This document shows, in pieces, positions 7,749 through 14,294 of a stretch of 20,444 bases of DNA. The DNA is taken from positions 1-20,444 of the forward strand of contig JAFYTB010000051.1 of the NCBI GenBank assembly GCA_017559045.1. The letters are read 5' to 3'. Under the pieces are notes generated by a model that worked only from the letters and a program-made list of their open reading frames with translations, made no database searches and was not told the DNA's origin. Every line of letters starts with the position of its first letter. Position 1 is the stretch's first letter. Origin of the DNA: Eggerthellaceae bacterium (GTDB taxonomy: Bacteria > Actinomycetota > Coriobacteriia > Coriobacteriales > Eggerthellaceae). The position numbers and the translations under genes were made by a program.

Positions 7749-7778
7749 GAGACCCCGCATCTGCAGATGCGGGGTCTC
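7749..7778. terminator. Perfect palindromic hairpin between convergent folC and trpS
   Basis: A 30-base perfect palindrome, left arm GAGACCCCGCATCTG, forming a very stable hairpin with a minimal loop at its CTGCAG centre. It lies between the 3' ends of folC (+) and trpS (-) and is the only candidate terminator for both. Neither flank has a proper T-tract (GTTACG on plus, TGTTTATC on minus), so its termination strength is uncertain. Confidence 0.65.
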
Positions 7779-7821
7779 GTTACGTCAGGAAGCTTCGCAG
7801 CCGTGCGGCAAAAACGAAAGC

Positions 7822-8868
7822 CTAGTAAACCATGCCCATGGCCTCGCGAACCTCGTTCAGCGTGGCGTTGGCGATCTCGTTGGCCTTGCGATTGCCCTCA
7901 GCCAGAACATCGCGAACGTAATCCATATCCTGCATAAGCTCCTCGCGGCGAGCGCGGATGGGTGCAAGATACTCGTTCACGGCCTCGGTCACATACTTCT
8001 TCAGCGCGCCGGAGCCATCATTGCCGATCTCCTCGGCAATCTCAACCTCGGAACGACCCGTGCAAAGTGCAGCGGTGGTAAGAAGCGCAGAAACGCCGGG
8101 GCGGTTCTCCTTATCAAAGGTGATAAAGCGCTCGGAGTCGGTCTTGGACTTCTTGATGAGCTTAGCCGTCTCCTCAGCGGTAGCAGAGAGGGAGATAGCG
8201 TTGCCGTAGCTCTTCGACATCTTGCGACCGTCAAGGCCGGGGATCTCGACAGCCTCGGTCAGTAGGCCATGAGGCTCGGGGAAGACGGGGGCATAGCGAT
8301 CGTTGAAGCGGCGAGCGATCTGGCGGGTCTGCTCGATGTGGGGAAGCTGGTCCTTGCCAACCGGAACAACATTGCCCTTGCAGAACAGAATGTCGCAAGC
8401 CTGATGAACGGGATAGGTCAGCAACAGGCCGGTAAGAGCATGGCCGGATGCCTCCTGCTCGGACTTAACGGTGGGGTTGCGCATGAGCTCAGCCTCGGTG
8501 CACAGAGAGAGGAACGGGAGCATGAGCTGGTTGAGCGCAGGGATGGCAGAATGGGTGAAGATGATGGTCTTCTCGGGATCGATTCCGCATGCCATGTAGT
8601 CGATGACCATGTTGTGCACGTTGTCTGCAATATTGGCAGTCGTATCACGGTCGGTGATGACCTGATAGTCGGCAATGATGATGCGCGTGGTTACGCCAAG
8701 CTCCTGCAGCTTAACGCGCTCTTTGATGGTGCCGAAATAATGACCCAGGTGCAAACGGCCCGTCGGGCGGTCGCCCGTCAGCATGATGTACTTGCCGGGA
8801 TTTACGGCAAGATCAGCCTTGATCTCGTCGCTGATCTTCTTGCTTGCCTGGAAGGTATCGCTGCTCAT
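7822..8868 (-). CDS. trpS: Tryptophan--tRNA ligase
   Basis: Charges tRNA-Trp with tryptophan using ATP; class I aminoacyl-tRNA synthetase. 348 residues, normal for the family. Class I signatures are both present: HLGH (40-43) within TGDRPTGRLHLGHYFG, and KMSKS (216-220) within GLDGRKMSKSYGN. PVGKDQLPHIEQTRQIA (169-185) is typical of TrpRS. The ATG at 8868 follows GAGG with a five-base gap and gives a family-like N-terminus; the frame continues upstream to 8919 but without a ribosome site. Single gene with its own promoter, convergent with folC. I see neither a T-box nor a Trp-codon leader peptide with an attenuator in the short leader. Confidence 0.95.
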   Translation of the reverse strand: MSSDTFQASKKISDEIKADLAVNPGKYIMLTGDRPTGRLHLGHYFGTIKERVKLQELGVTTRIIIADYQVITDRDTTANIADNVHNMVIDYMACGIDPEKTIIFTHSAIPALNQLMLPFLSLCTEAELMRNPTVKSEQEASGHALTGLLLTYPVHQACDILFCKGNVVPVGKDQLPHIEQTRQIARRFNDRYAPVFPEPHGLLTEAVEIPGLDGRKMSKSYGNAISLSATAEETAKLIKKSKTDSERFITFDKENRPGVSALLTTAALCTGRSEVEIAEEIGNDGSGALKKYVTEAVNEYLAPIRARREELMQDMDYVRDVLAEGNRKANEIANATLNEVREAMGMVY

Positions 8869-8953
8869 GAAAGCCTCGTTTCTTATCCGGGGAAAACGGT
8901 TTGGACCCGCTCTCCACACTCACGCGCATAGCGCGGCTTAAACACAAGGAGAC

Positions 8954-8959
8954 AGTATA
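8954..8959 (-). promoter_or_regulatory. -10 box of the trpS promoter
   Basis: Minus-strand TATACT (8959-8954), about 85 bases before the trpS start codon. The -35 region falls in the T-rich tail of the tRNA-Met(CAT) terminator and matches poorly. The leader of about 80 bases contains a short CGCGC-based hairpin but no recognised riboregulator. Confidence 0.45.
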
Positions 8960-8976
8960 GTGCATTTTCTGGGCAG

Positions 8977-9017
8977 CCAAAGAAACAGGCCACCGAGCGC
9001 AAAGCTCGATGGCCTGT
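8977..9017 (-). terminator. Rho-independent terminator after tRNA-CAT
   Basis: On the minus strand, ACAGGCCATCGAGC (9017-9004) pairs with GCTCGGTGGCCTGT (8998-8985) over 14 bp with one G-U pair and a five-base loop, followed by TTTCTTTGG. It ends transcription of the His-Lys-CAT tRNA group just before the trpS promoter. Confidence 0.85.
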
Positions 9018-9023
9018 GATTTC

Positions 9024-9098
9024 TGGTAGGGGCAGCCGGGCTCGAACCGACAACCAAGGGATTATGAGTCCCCTGCTCCACCATTGAGCTATGCCCCC
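9024..9098 (-). tRNA. tRNA with anticodon CAT (elongator Met or Ile2)
   Basis: Minus-strand cloverleaf: acceptor GGGGGCA/TGCCCCT (first pair G-U), D stem GCTC/GAGC, anticodon stem GGGGA/TCCCT with loop CTCATAA (CAT), T stem GTCGG/CCGGC with TTCGAGC, discriminator A, CCA encoded. The initiator is excluded because the first acceptor pair can form and the anticodon stem lacks the three GC pairs of initiator type. The sequence around the anticodon (GACTCATAATC...TTGGT) resembles E. coli Ile2, whose C34 is lysidinylated, so Met versus Ile identity is undecided. No clear own promoter was found; read-through from tRNA-Lys is possible. Confidence 0.93.
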
Positions 9099-9158
9099 AT
9101 GACGCTCATCTGCAGACGCAGACGAAATCGAAGTGGTTACGCAATGCTTCGATAGATA

Positions 9159-9188
9159 CAAAAAAGGTCAGCCGCATGGGACTGACCT
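9159..9188 (-). terminator. Terminator after tRNA-Lys
   Basis: Minus-strand AGGTCAG (9188-9182) pairs with CTGACCT (9171-9165) around a ten-base loop, followed by a run of T (9165-9160). It lies ten bases after the tRNA-Lys CCA. Partial read-through would be needed for tRNA-CAT if that gene has no promoter. Confidence 0.8.
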
Positions 9189-9197
9189 GGAAATTCG

Positions 9198-9273
9198 TGG
9201 TGGACCATGAAGGACTCGAACCTTCGACCTTGGGATTAAGAGTCCCCTGCTCTACCAACTAAGCTAATGGTCC
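9198..9273 (-). tRNA. tRNA-Lys (anticodon CTT)
   Basis: Minus-strand cloverleaf: acceptor GGACCAT/ATGGTCC, D stem GCTT/GAGC, anticodon stem GGGGA/TCCCA with loop CTCTTAA (CTT, decodes AAG), T stem GAAGG/CCTTC with TTCGAGT, discriminator A, CCA encoded. Has its own promoter and terminator. Confidence 0.96.
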
Positions 9274-9303
9274 AAAACTCGCGGCGCTTGAAAGCGCTTT
9301 GCT

Positions 9304-9332
9304 ATTTTAGGCTATTTCGTTTTTGATTGCAA
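9304..9332 (-). promoter_or_regulatory. Promoter of tRNA-Lys
   Basis: TTGCAA (9332-9327) and TAAAAT (9309-9304) on the minus strand with a 17-base spacer, about 30 bases upstream of the mature tRNA end. The surrounding DNA is markedly AT-rich for this genome. Confidence 0.72.
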
Positions 9333-9364
9333 GCCTAAATTTTATTATTTTTTCAAGCGCGCGC

Positions 9365-9442
9365 TGGGGTGGATGATGGGACTCGAACCCACGATCTCCA
9401 GAGCCACAATCTGGCGCCTTAGCCAACTAGGCCACACCCACC
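9365..9442 (-). tRNA. tRNA-His (anticodon GTG)
   Basis: Minus-strand cloverleaf with an eight-pair acceptor, GGTGGGTG/CATCCACC, the extra pair being the G-1:C73 that is diagnostic of histidine tRNA. D stem GCCT/AGGC, anticodon stem CCAGA/TCTGG with loop TTGTGGC (GTG), T stem GTGGG/CCCAT with TTCGAGT, CCA encoded. Confidence 0.97.
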
Positions 9443-9458
9443 GTGAGCGCAAGGATGT

Positions 9459-9487
9459 AGTATAGAGAAGTGTGTTCGTGTTGGCAA
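9459..9487 (-). promoter_or_regulatory. Strong promoter of tRNA-His with an AT-rich upstream element
   Basis: TTGCCA (9487-9482) and TATACT (9464-9459) on the minus strand with a 17-base spacer: five of six consensus matches in each box. Immediately upstream, bases about 9490-9510 are almost pure A/T (AATTTTTTAAAATTA), resembling an UP element of stable-RNA promoters. Confidence 0.8.
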
Positions 9488-9525
9488 GAAGTAATTTTAA
9501 AAAATTTATTCTCTTGGGAAGTTTA

Positions 9526-9876
9526 TTACTCGACAGGGCGAAACGGATCGGATCCCCAGTCCTCAAAACCGCCCGCATAATGGCGCAGCTCGGTAAAACC
9601 TCGCTCCATAAGCACCGCGCATGCCTTCGCCGAAGTAATCCCCATCTGACAGTGAAGAATAACGGGATCGCCCTTCCCGACGCCCACTTCACCGAGAAGC
9701 CCCTCGAAATGTTCCGGAAAACTCGGGCCATCCTGCGAAGCCAGAGACCAATAGTCAATATTATGCGCATTCGGAATATGAGACGAATCAAACATGAACG
9801 CAGGGCGAAGATCCACGATGGGCTCTTCGCCCATTCGGGAAAGCACGTATTCGGCATCTACGTTATAGCAAGTCAC
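9526..9876 (-). CDS. Single-domain rhodanese-like protein
   Basis: Small sulfurtransferase-type protein, cytoplasmic, 116 residues, one rhodanese domain. The active-site loop is CQMGITS (76-82) after PVILH, with the catalytic cysteine present. VDLRP (21-25), SSHIPNAHNI (31-40) and the terminal YAGGFEDW (100-107) are the usual rhodanese landmarks. The start chosen is GTG 9876, preceded by AAGGGG; the frame extends to 9984, but the extended -10 promoter at 9926-9921 lies inside that extension, which argues against it. Sulfur donor and acceptor are unknown. It is divergent from the NYN gene and directly upstream of the tRNA-His promoter. No terminator hairpin was found after it. Confidence 0.86.
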   Translation of the reverse strand: MTCYNVDAEYVLSRMGEEPIVDLRPAFMFDSSHIPNAHNIDYWSLASQDGPSFPEHFEGLLGEVGVGKGDPVILHCQMGITSAKACAVLMERGFTELRHYAGGFEDWGSDPFRPVE

Positions 9877-9920
9877 GAGGCACCCCTTGTAGGTCGTTTT
9901 CCCAACGTACGGACAACTGC

Positions 9921-9929
9921 ATCTTAGCA
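9921..9929 (-). promoter_or_regulatory. Extended -10 promoter of the rhodanese gene
   Basis: Minus-strand TGCTAAGAT (9929-9921), an extended -10 element, about 45 bases before the chosen GTG start. No good -35 is visible. Confidence 0.42.
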
Positions 9930-9955
9930 TCTTGAACCCTTGAACTTCCGCAACG

Positions 9956-9984
9956 TTGCTGCAGCGTCCCCTTCGCGGTATCAT
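9956..9984 (+). promoter_or_regulatory. Promoter of the NYN/LOTUS gene
   Basis: TTGCTG (9956-9961) and TATCAT (9979-9984) with a 17-base spacer on the plus strand, divergent from the rhodanese promoter about 30 bases away. It would give a leader of roughly 230 bases before the ATG at 10223. That leader has GC-rich pairing potential around 10000-10030 but no riboswitch I recognise, and no small gene I can support. Confidence 0.5.
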
Positions 9985-10222
9985 CTCTTAAGAAAGACAG
10001 TCGCGCAGCCGCGCCGCCCCTGGCGCAAGATGGCGAAAGGCAACCGGCAGCAGCGCGCGCATGTCACACGGGACGGACTTTGCATCATCTCTCCGCTTCT
10101 CTACACAGAGCCGCGAAGCCCTTCCCTTGCACAATGGAATAGCCTTATGCACGCAGGATCTACGCATCGGCTTGTTGCGCCGTGCGCAGCTGCGTTCATT
10201 CGGCCTATACGCAAGGAGCATC

Positions 10223-11962
10223 ATGGACGCACCTGAGATCATCGAGCGCGGACGCGATAAGCGCTTCGCCCTCCTCATCGACGCGGACAACGTTTCCGCG
10301 AAGTACATCAAGCCCATTCTCAACGAGCTCAATAAATACGGCACCGTTACCTACAAGCGCATTTACGGCGACTGGACGCTCAGCCTGCACGCAAAGTGGA
10401 AAGACGCCTTGCTCGAGAACTCCATTACGCCTATCCAGCAGTTCAGCTACACCTACGGCAAGAACTCTACCGACTCCGCAATGATCATCGATGCCATGGA
10501 CATCCTCTATGGAGGCGGCGTTGACGGATTCTGCATCGTCTCTTCCGACAGCGACTTCACGCGCCTGGCAAGCCGTCTGCGCGAAAGCGGACGCACTGTC
10601 ATTGGCATGGGAGAGAAGAAGACGCCCACCCCGTTCCGCAAGGCATGCGACATCTTCACCGTGCTCGAGCTGCTCGTCAAAGACGAGCGCCGCGAGAAGG
10701 CAAACGGGCCCACGATGAGCAAGAGCGAAGTCGAGCAGGCTGTTGTCGACATCATCATCGACAACCAGAACAACGGCAAGGCAACCGGCCTGGGCGAGAT
10801 CGGCAGCCGTCTGCAGAAGCGCTACCCCGACTTCGATGTCCGAAACTATGGCACCAACCTGCTCTCCAAGCTGCTCAGTGAATTCACGCGCGTCAAGATC
10901 ACCAAGGATCACAGCTCGGTTGCCGTCGAGCTTGCCGATGCTTCGGATGCCGAGAAGGCCCAGAGCGCGGCTCCGACTGCCGCAGCCGCTGCCGAAGCGC
11001 CTCAGGCTGAGATCAGCACTGACGAGGCCATCGCCTCCAACGGCGTCGCAGACAGCTCGACCGAGGCTGAAGCAGACGCGGAGAACGAGAACCGCAAACC
11101 CTCTCGCCGCAGCCGCCGTTCGCGCAAGATCAAGGCAAATCGCGATTCTGAGACGAGCGAAGAAGCATCCGCCGAGGCGGCACACGGTGAAGCTCAGCCC
11201 GCCGCCAATGCTACCGAGGAAGGCACCTCAAACGCAGTCAGCGCCGCAGAAGACGCAACCGGTGCTGCAGGCACCGACGAGCCCGCAGAAGCCCCCACGA
11301 CCAGCGAGAAGCCCGCTCGCAAGCCTCGTCGTCGCAGAAAGGCTGCAGCAGCGAGGACCGAGTCCGAAGCCACTGCCGGTCAGCCCAATGAATTGACCGC
11401 AGAGCCGGCCACCGCTCCGTCCGAAGCCGAAATCGAAACCGGCACCGCGCCGATCGAAGAGCCTGCACCCGAAGCGGCAAAAGCCGAGACGATCGCAGAA
11501 ACTCCAACAGAGCCGGCGACCAAACCCGCGGACGAAGAGACCCCGACCGAGCCGACCGCCAAAAAGCCCGCTCGCAAACCGCGCCGCCGCAAGAAGGCCA
11601 ACGTCGAAAACGCCGAGGCTACCTCCAACGCCAACGTAGCCGAAGAAGCCCCCTCCGACGTCGTCGCAAGCGTCGAGGCTACCCCCAGCGTTACTGCAAC
11701 CGTCGAAGCCCCCTCCGACGTCGTCGCAACCGAAGAGAGCCCCAAGGCCGAAGCAAGCCCCACTTCCTTCATTCGCGAGGCAATCGCTGCAGCAGGAAAC
11801 GAGGGCATAGCACTCACCCAACTCGGCGAAGACATCCGCGCCGCATTCAAGGATTTCAAGGTGCGCGATCTCGGATTCCCCCAGCTTCGTCTCTACATTG
11901 CCAGCGTCGAAGATTTCGAGCTAATCAAGGACGATAAGGCGTTCCGAGCCAAGCTTCGCTAG
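10223..11962 (+). CDS. NYN domain protein with two LOTUS/OST-HTH-like domains
   Basis: Predicted RNA-processing protein of 579 residues. Residues about 13-155 form a NYN (PIN-like, LabA-type) nuclease domain with the acidic residues expected for metal binding: LLIDADN (D20, D22), STDSAM (D84) and SSDSDF (D109, D111). Residues about 165-236 (SKSEVEQAVVDII to SSVAVEL) match an OST-HTH/LOTUS RNA-binding domain, and residues 513-579 look like a second copy. Between them, about 240-510 is Ala/Glu/Pro/Thr-rich and likely disordered, with three arginine-lysine clusters: RRSRRSRKIK (295-304), ARKPRRRRK (365-373) and ARKPRRRKK (450-458). The ATG at 10223 has AAGGAG four bases upstream; an in-frame ATG at 10061 lacks a ribosome site. 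RNA substrate unknown. Stands alone with its own promoter. Confidence 0.87.
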   Translation: MDAPEIIERGRDKRFALLIDADNVSAKYIKPILNELNKYGTVTYKRIYGDWTLSLHAKWKDALLENSITPIQQFSYTYGKNSTDSAMIIDAMDILYGGGVDGFCIVSSDSDFTRLASRLRESGRTVIGMGEKKTPTPFRKACDIFTVLELLVKDERREKANGPTMSKSEVEQAVVDIIIDNQNNGKATGLGEIGSRLQKRYPDFDVRNYGTNLLSKLLSEFTRVKITKDHSSVAVELADASDAEKAQSAAPTAAAAAEAPQAEISTDEAIASNGVADSSTEAEADAENENRKPSRRSRRSRKIKANRDSETSEEASAEAAHGEAQPAANATEEGTSNAVSAAEDATGAAGTDEPAEAPTTSEKPARKPRRRRKAAAARTESEATAGQPNELTAEPATAPSEAEIETGTAPIEEPAPEAAKAETIAETPTEPATKPADEETPTEPTAKKPARKPRRRKKANVENAEATSNANVAEEAPSDVVASVEATPSVTATVEAPSDVVATEESPKAEASPTSFIREAIAAAGNEGIALTQLGEDIRAAFKDFKVRDLGFPQLRLYIASVEDFELIKDDKAFRAKLR

Positions 11963-12024
11963 GAGTTCCCAGACCTAGAAACCCTCAACCGCACATACAC
12001 ATAACGCAAACGCGTCATCTTATG

Positions 12025-12074
12025 AAGAAGCCGTTGTGACCTCGGGTCTAGCCCAGGGAGCGACGGCTTCTTTC
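12025..12074 (+). terminator. Putative terminator after the NYN/LOTUS gene
   Basis: AAGAAGCCGTTG (12025-12036) pairs with CGACGGCTTCTT (12061-12072) over 12 bp with one G-U pair. The 24-base apical part can itself pair (GGG...CCC). The 3' tail is only TTTC, so termination is plausible but weak. It lies about 60 bases after the stop codon and before the antiporter gene. Confidence 0.6.
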
Positions 12075-12129
12075 GATATACTTGACCTAATACATCACTT
12101 ACTTGAATAACTTTAAGGAGTTTCCAAAC

Positions 12130-14184
12130 GTGGAAGCAATGACTCTTGGCCTGATGCTCATCTCGGCGGTTCTCATCTCATCGTTTGTCGATCAGATTGT
12201 CCCCAAAGTCTCACTGCCCCTTATCCAGATCGCACTTGGCGTCGTCATCGCTCTGTTCGCCTCCGGAGACGTCACCATCTCGCTCGATCCCGAGCTCTTC
12301 CTCGTGCTCTTCATTGCTCCGCTGCTTTATGACGAAGCGAAGACAGCAAACAAATCCGAGCTTTGGAGCGAAATCAAGCCGGTTCTCGCACTCGCAGTGG
12401 GTCTGGTCATCGTCACCGCGCTCGCCATCGGCTTTGCACTGAACCTCATCATTCCGTCCATCCCGCTTGCCGCAGCCTTCGCGCTCGGCGCCGCACTCGG
12501 CCCCACCGACGCCGTCGCCGTTACCTCGCTCGCCAAGCAGGTCGATATCCCCAAACGCCAGAAATCCATTCTCAAGGGTGAACTGCTCCTCAACGACGCC
12601 TCGGGTATCGTGAGCTTCCAGTTCGCGCTTGCAGCAGTCATCACCGGTTCCTTCTCGCTCGCGGGCGCATCCATCGAGTTCGTCATCGAGTTCATCGGCG
12701 GCCTTGTTGTCGGCGCAGGCCTTGGCCTCCTGTTCAATCTTCTTGTTCGCGGAGCCCGCAACATCGGCCTTGAGAGCACTACGTTCCACGTACTGTTCGA
12801 GGTCCTCACGCCGTTTCTCGTGTTCCTCATCTCCGATGCCCTCCACGTCAGCGGCATTATCGCCGTCGTCGTCGCAGGCCTCCTGAACGTCATCTCGCCG
12901 CGCAGCCTCGATCCGTCCATCTCCCGCATGAACATCGTCTCCGCGAACGTATGGCACGTGCTCAGCTTCTGCCTCAACGGCATCGTGTTCGTCCTCCTCG
13001 GAACCCAGCTTCCCGGCGCCATGCGTCGCACCTGGGACGACATCTCCTTCGACAACGGATTCCTGCTGCTCTGCATCCTCGGAGTCACCCTGATCCTGTA
13101 CGTCGTACGATTCCTCTGGGTGCTCATCATGGATCGCCACTACGTCAAGAACACTCTCAAGCGCGATTTCACCAAGCAAGACGTAAAGCTGGCCCTCATT
13201 ACTACGCTGTGCGGCGCCAAGGGAACCATCACGCTATCCATCCTGTTCACCATCCCCTACGTCATCACGCTCGACCCGTTCACGCCCTTCCCCCAGCGTG
13301 ACCTCATCATCTTCCTTGCCTGCGGCGTCATCCTGGTGACGCTCTTGATGGCGACCTTCGTCGTTCCGGTGCTTGCACCCCGTGCAGCCGAGAAGGAATC
13401 GGAGACGCAGAAGCGCTTGCGTGAGGCAGAGTGCCACGCCGAAATCCTCCGCACCGTCATCGAAGACCTCACGCTTCAGCAAAACGACGAAAACAGGGCC
13501 GCTACCCAGCTCGTCATCCAGTCCTACAACGATCGCCTCGCAAACGTGAAGGAAACCCACGATCTCGAAGCCAGCGACACCGACAACATCGAACTGCGCA
13601 TCCAAACCTTGCACTGGGAGCAGGAGCGCACCTTCGAGCTCATGGCATCGGGTGAAGTTGTGCCCATCGTCGGCTATAGATACCTGGCGCGCCTCAGCCG
13701 CCTTGAAAACCTGGTCAAGCACGAGAGCAGCCTCTCGCTGGTGGCGCACCTGAAGAACATCTGGACCCGCAGCCACACCCTGCTCAGGCGCGGCGTCCTG
13801 AGCATCGTACGCGAGCTCCCCGACACCTCGCTGACCGAGCAGGCAGAAGGCCTGCGCAAACTCCAAATCGAAACCGAGGCTTACGTCATCAAGAAGCTCG
13901 AGGAGATCATTGTCAGCAACGAGTCGAGCGTGCTTACCGAAGACGCCAGCGCCCTTCTGCTGGAGTTCCAGCGCAGCCACACCATCCTCAAGAAGCGCAT
14001 TGATTCGGTGACGAAGATCCTCGATGTCGAGGACAAGGTCGACGAAGTCCGTCTTACCGCACTGCGTATCGAGCTCGAATGCATCCAGACCATGCGCGAT
14101 GAGGAGCGCCTTAGCCGCGCAACCGCCAAGCGCCTGCGCGAGAACGTCACGGTCATGCAGATGGACCTGGAGAACAACATCTAG
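12130..14184 (+). CDS. Na+/H+ antiporter, CPA1 (NhaP) family
   Basis: Membrane antiporter exchanging cytoplasmic Na+ (or K+) for protons, for pH and sodium control. 684 residues: about 12 hydrophobic segments in residues 1-420, then a long charged, largely helical cytoplasmic tail (about 425-684). CPA1 markers are present: GPTDAVAV (124-131) and the transport-site pair in ELLLNDASG (151-159), with Asn155 and Asp156 as in NhaP/NHE proteins. The tail probably regulates activity; I recognise no named domain in it. The start is taken as GTG 12130, nine bases after TAAGGAG. ATG 12139 is an alternative, and the TTG at 12103 lies upstream of the ribosome site and is unlikely. TTGACC at 12082 may be part of its promoter, but the matching -10 is poor. 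Confidence 0.9.
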   Translation: MEAMTLGLMLISAVLISSFVDQIVPKVSLPLIQIALGVVIALFASGDVTISLDPELFLVLFIAPLLYDEAKTANKSELWSEIKPVLALAVGLVIVTALAIGFALNLIIPSIPLAAAFALGAALGPTDAVAVTSLAKQVDIPKRQKSILKGELLLNDASGIVSFQFALAAVITGSFSLAGASIEFVIEFIGGLVVGAGLGLLFNLLVRGARNIGLESTTFHVLFEVLTPFLVFLISDALHVSGIIAVVVAGLLNVISPRSLDPSISRMNIVSANVWHVLSFCLNGIVFVLLGTQLPGAMRRTWDDISFDNGFLLLCILGVTLILYVVRFLWVLIMDRHYVKNTLKRDFTKQDVKLALITTLCGAKGTITLSILFTIPYVITLDPFTPFPQRDLIIFLACGVILVTLLMATFVVPVLAPRAAEKESETQKRLREAECHAEILRTVIEDLTLQQNDENRAATQLVIQSYNDRLANVKETHDLEASDTDNIELRIQTLHWEQERTFELMASGEVVPIVGYRYLARLSRLENLVKHESSLSLVAHLKNIWTRSHTLLRRGVLSIVRELPDTSLTEQAEGLRKLQIETEAYVIKKLEEIIVSNESSVLTEDASALLLEFQRSHTILKKRIDSVTKILDVEDKVDEVRLTALRIELECIQTMRDEERLSRATAKRLRENVTVMQMDLENNI

Positions 14185-14207
14185 AACTAGAGAACAGCAG
14201 CCAAAAC

Positions 14208-14244
14208 AAAAGCGCGGTGAAGAGCCTTTTCACCGCGCTTTTTT
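14208..14244. terminator. Bidirectional terminator between the antiporter gene and argS
   Basis: AAAAGCGCGGTGAA (14208-14221) pairs perfectly with TTCACCGCGCTTTT (14229-14242) around a seven-base loop. The plus strand ends in TTTTTT and the minus strand in TTTTGTTTT, so it serves both convergent genes. Confidence 0.92.
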
Positions 14245-14294
14245 GCGTTTATGTCTTTATCGCCGCCAGAGCGGCACGCGTCTTTATACGCCGA

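Noticed and set aside
8869..8953. T-box or Trp attenuator ahead of trpS
   Set aside because: Leader is only about 80 bases, lacks the TGGNACCGCG T-box sequence, a terminator and a Trp-rich leader peptide.
9301..9354. Plus-strand hairpin TTTAGGCT/AGCCTAAA followed by a T-rich run
   Set aside because: No plus-strand gene precedes it to terminate; the same bases are better explained as the AT-rich -35/-10 promoter of tRNA-Lys on the minus strand.
9940..10236. 98-codon frame in the leader of the NYN gene
   Set aside because: Begins upstream of the likely transcription start, lacks a ribosome site and overlaps the real start; composition like non-coding leader.
11645..11729. CRISPR-like direct repeat
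   Set aside because: Only two copies, in frame within a protein-coding low-complexity region; no array, no cas genes.
12211..13179. 322-codon frame opposite the antiporter gene
   Set aside because: Highly charged, Asp/Glu/Gly-rich mirror of a hydrophobic membrane protein on the opposite strand; no ribosome site or domain.
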